From Alphaproteobacteria bacterium (GTDB lineage: Bacteria; Pseudomonadota; Alphaproteobacteria; Micavibrionales; UBA2020), in assembly GCA_020853455.1 (NCBI GenBank), contig JADYYV010000114.1:1-5301 (forward strand): a stretch of 5,301 nt of DNA. The letters are read 5' to 3'. A model generated the notes under the pieces. That model saw nothing but the letters and a program-made list of their open reading frames with translations. It did no database searches and was not told the DNA's origin. A program made the translations under genes and the position numbers. Below are positions 5,282 through 5,301 of this stretch, piece after piece (positions within the stretch are counted from its first letter, which is position 1; each line of letters starts with the position of its first letter).

Positions 5282-5301
5282 TGAAACAGCTTCCCCGCAT
5301 C
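5281..5301 (+). CDS. Start of a downstream gene, possibly bamB (truncated by window edge)
   Basis: ATG at 5281-5283 shares its A with the TGA stop of the YfgM-like gene, and seven codons are visible (MKQLPRI). The overlap suggests translational coupling, because no strong ribosome site precedes it. From the usual proteobacterial order, this would be bamB, the outer-membrane assembly lipoprotein with a PQQ-type beta-propeller. The seven residues neither prove nor exclude that. Confidence 0.45.

Overview
The window looks like accessory plus housekeeping chromosome from a GC-rich Gram-negative bacterium, most likely an alphaproteobacterium. The main taxonomic clue is at the right end: a membrane-anchored YfgM/TPR_21-type protein, followed at a one-base overlap by the first codons of another gene. 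In proteobacteria the gene in that position is typically bamB, followed by der. Codon use there is strongly GC-rich. No rRNA, tRNA, CRISPR array or transposase gene was seen.

Left part (1-2381, + strand): three consecutive genes encode small cytoplasmic ankyrin-repeat proteins. The first enters from the left edge already open. All three end in the same kind of C-terminal module, built around a Trp-x-(Gly/Ala)-(Arg/Lys) core, a (Phe/Tyr)-Asp segment and a Pro-(Lys/Thr)-Leu tail. They therefore look like a tandemly duplicated and diverged family rather than three unrelated ankyrin genes. The first two also share a longer region upstream of that module. The third has replaced it with a low-complexity acidic/aromatic and lysine-rich linker and has gained a proline-rich tail. 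A promoter-like sequence lies in the 82-base gap before the third gene.

Middle (2396-3764): a secreted Sel1-like repeat protein starts 14 bases after the third ankyrin gene. It is clearly less GC-rich than everything around it (two hand-counted lines at 2821-2940 give 50/120 G+C, against 41/60 at 1081-1140 and 42/60 at 4801-4860). It is followed by a long near-perfect palindrome built from 10-base units. Gene plus palindrome look like a compositionally foreign insert between ankyrin genes.

Right part (3765-5301): a fourth ankyrin gene lies on the minus strand, convergent with the Sel1 gene. It lacks the shared C-terminal module but carries a proline-rich tail like that of the third gene. A 209-base divergent intergenic region separates it from the YfgM-like gene, which has a recognisable promoter candidate and a good Shine-Dalgarno sequence.

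How the genes work together: the ankyrin proteins have no signal peptide or membrane segment, so they are probably cytoplasmic binding proteins of unknown partners. The Sel1 protein is probably periplasmic. The YfgM-like protein and its coupled neighbour belong to envelope protein biogenesis. I see no direct sequence evidence that the ankyrin set acts in that pathway. The strongest lead for something undescribed is the ankyrin family with its shared C-terminal module, which I do not recognise as a named domain.
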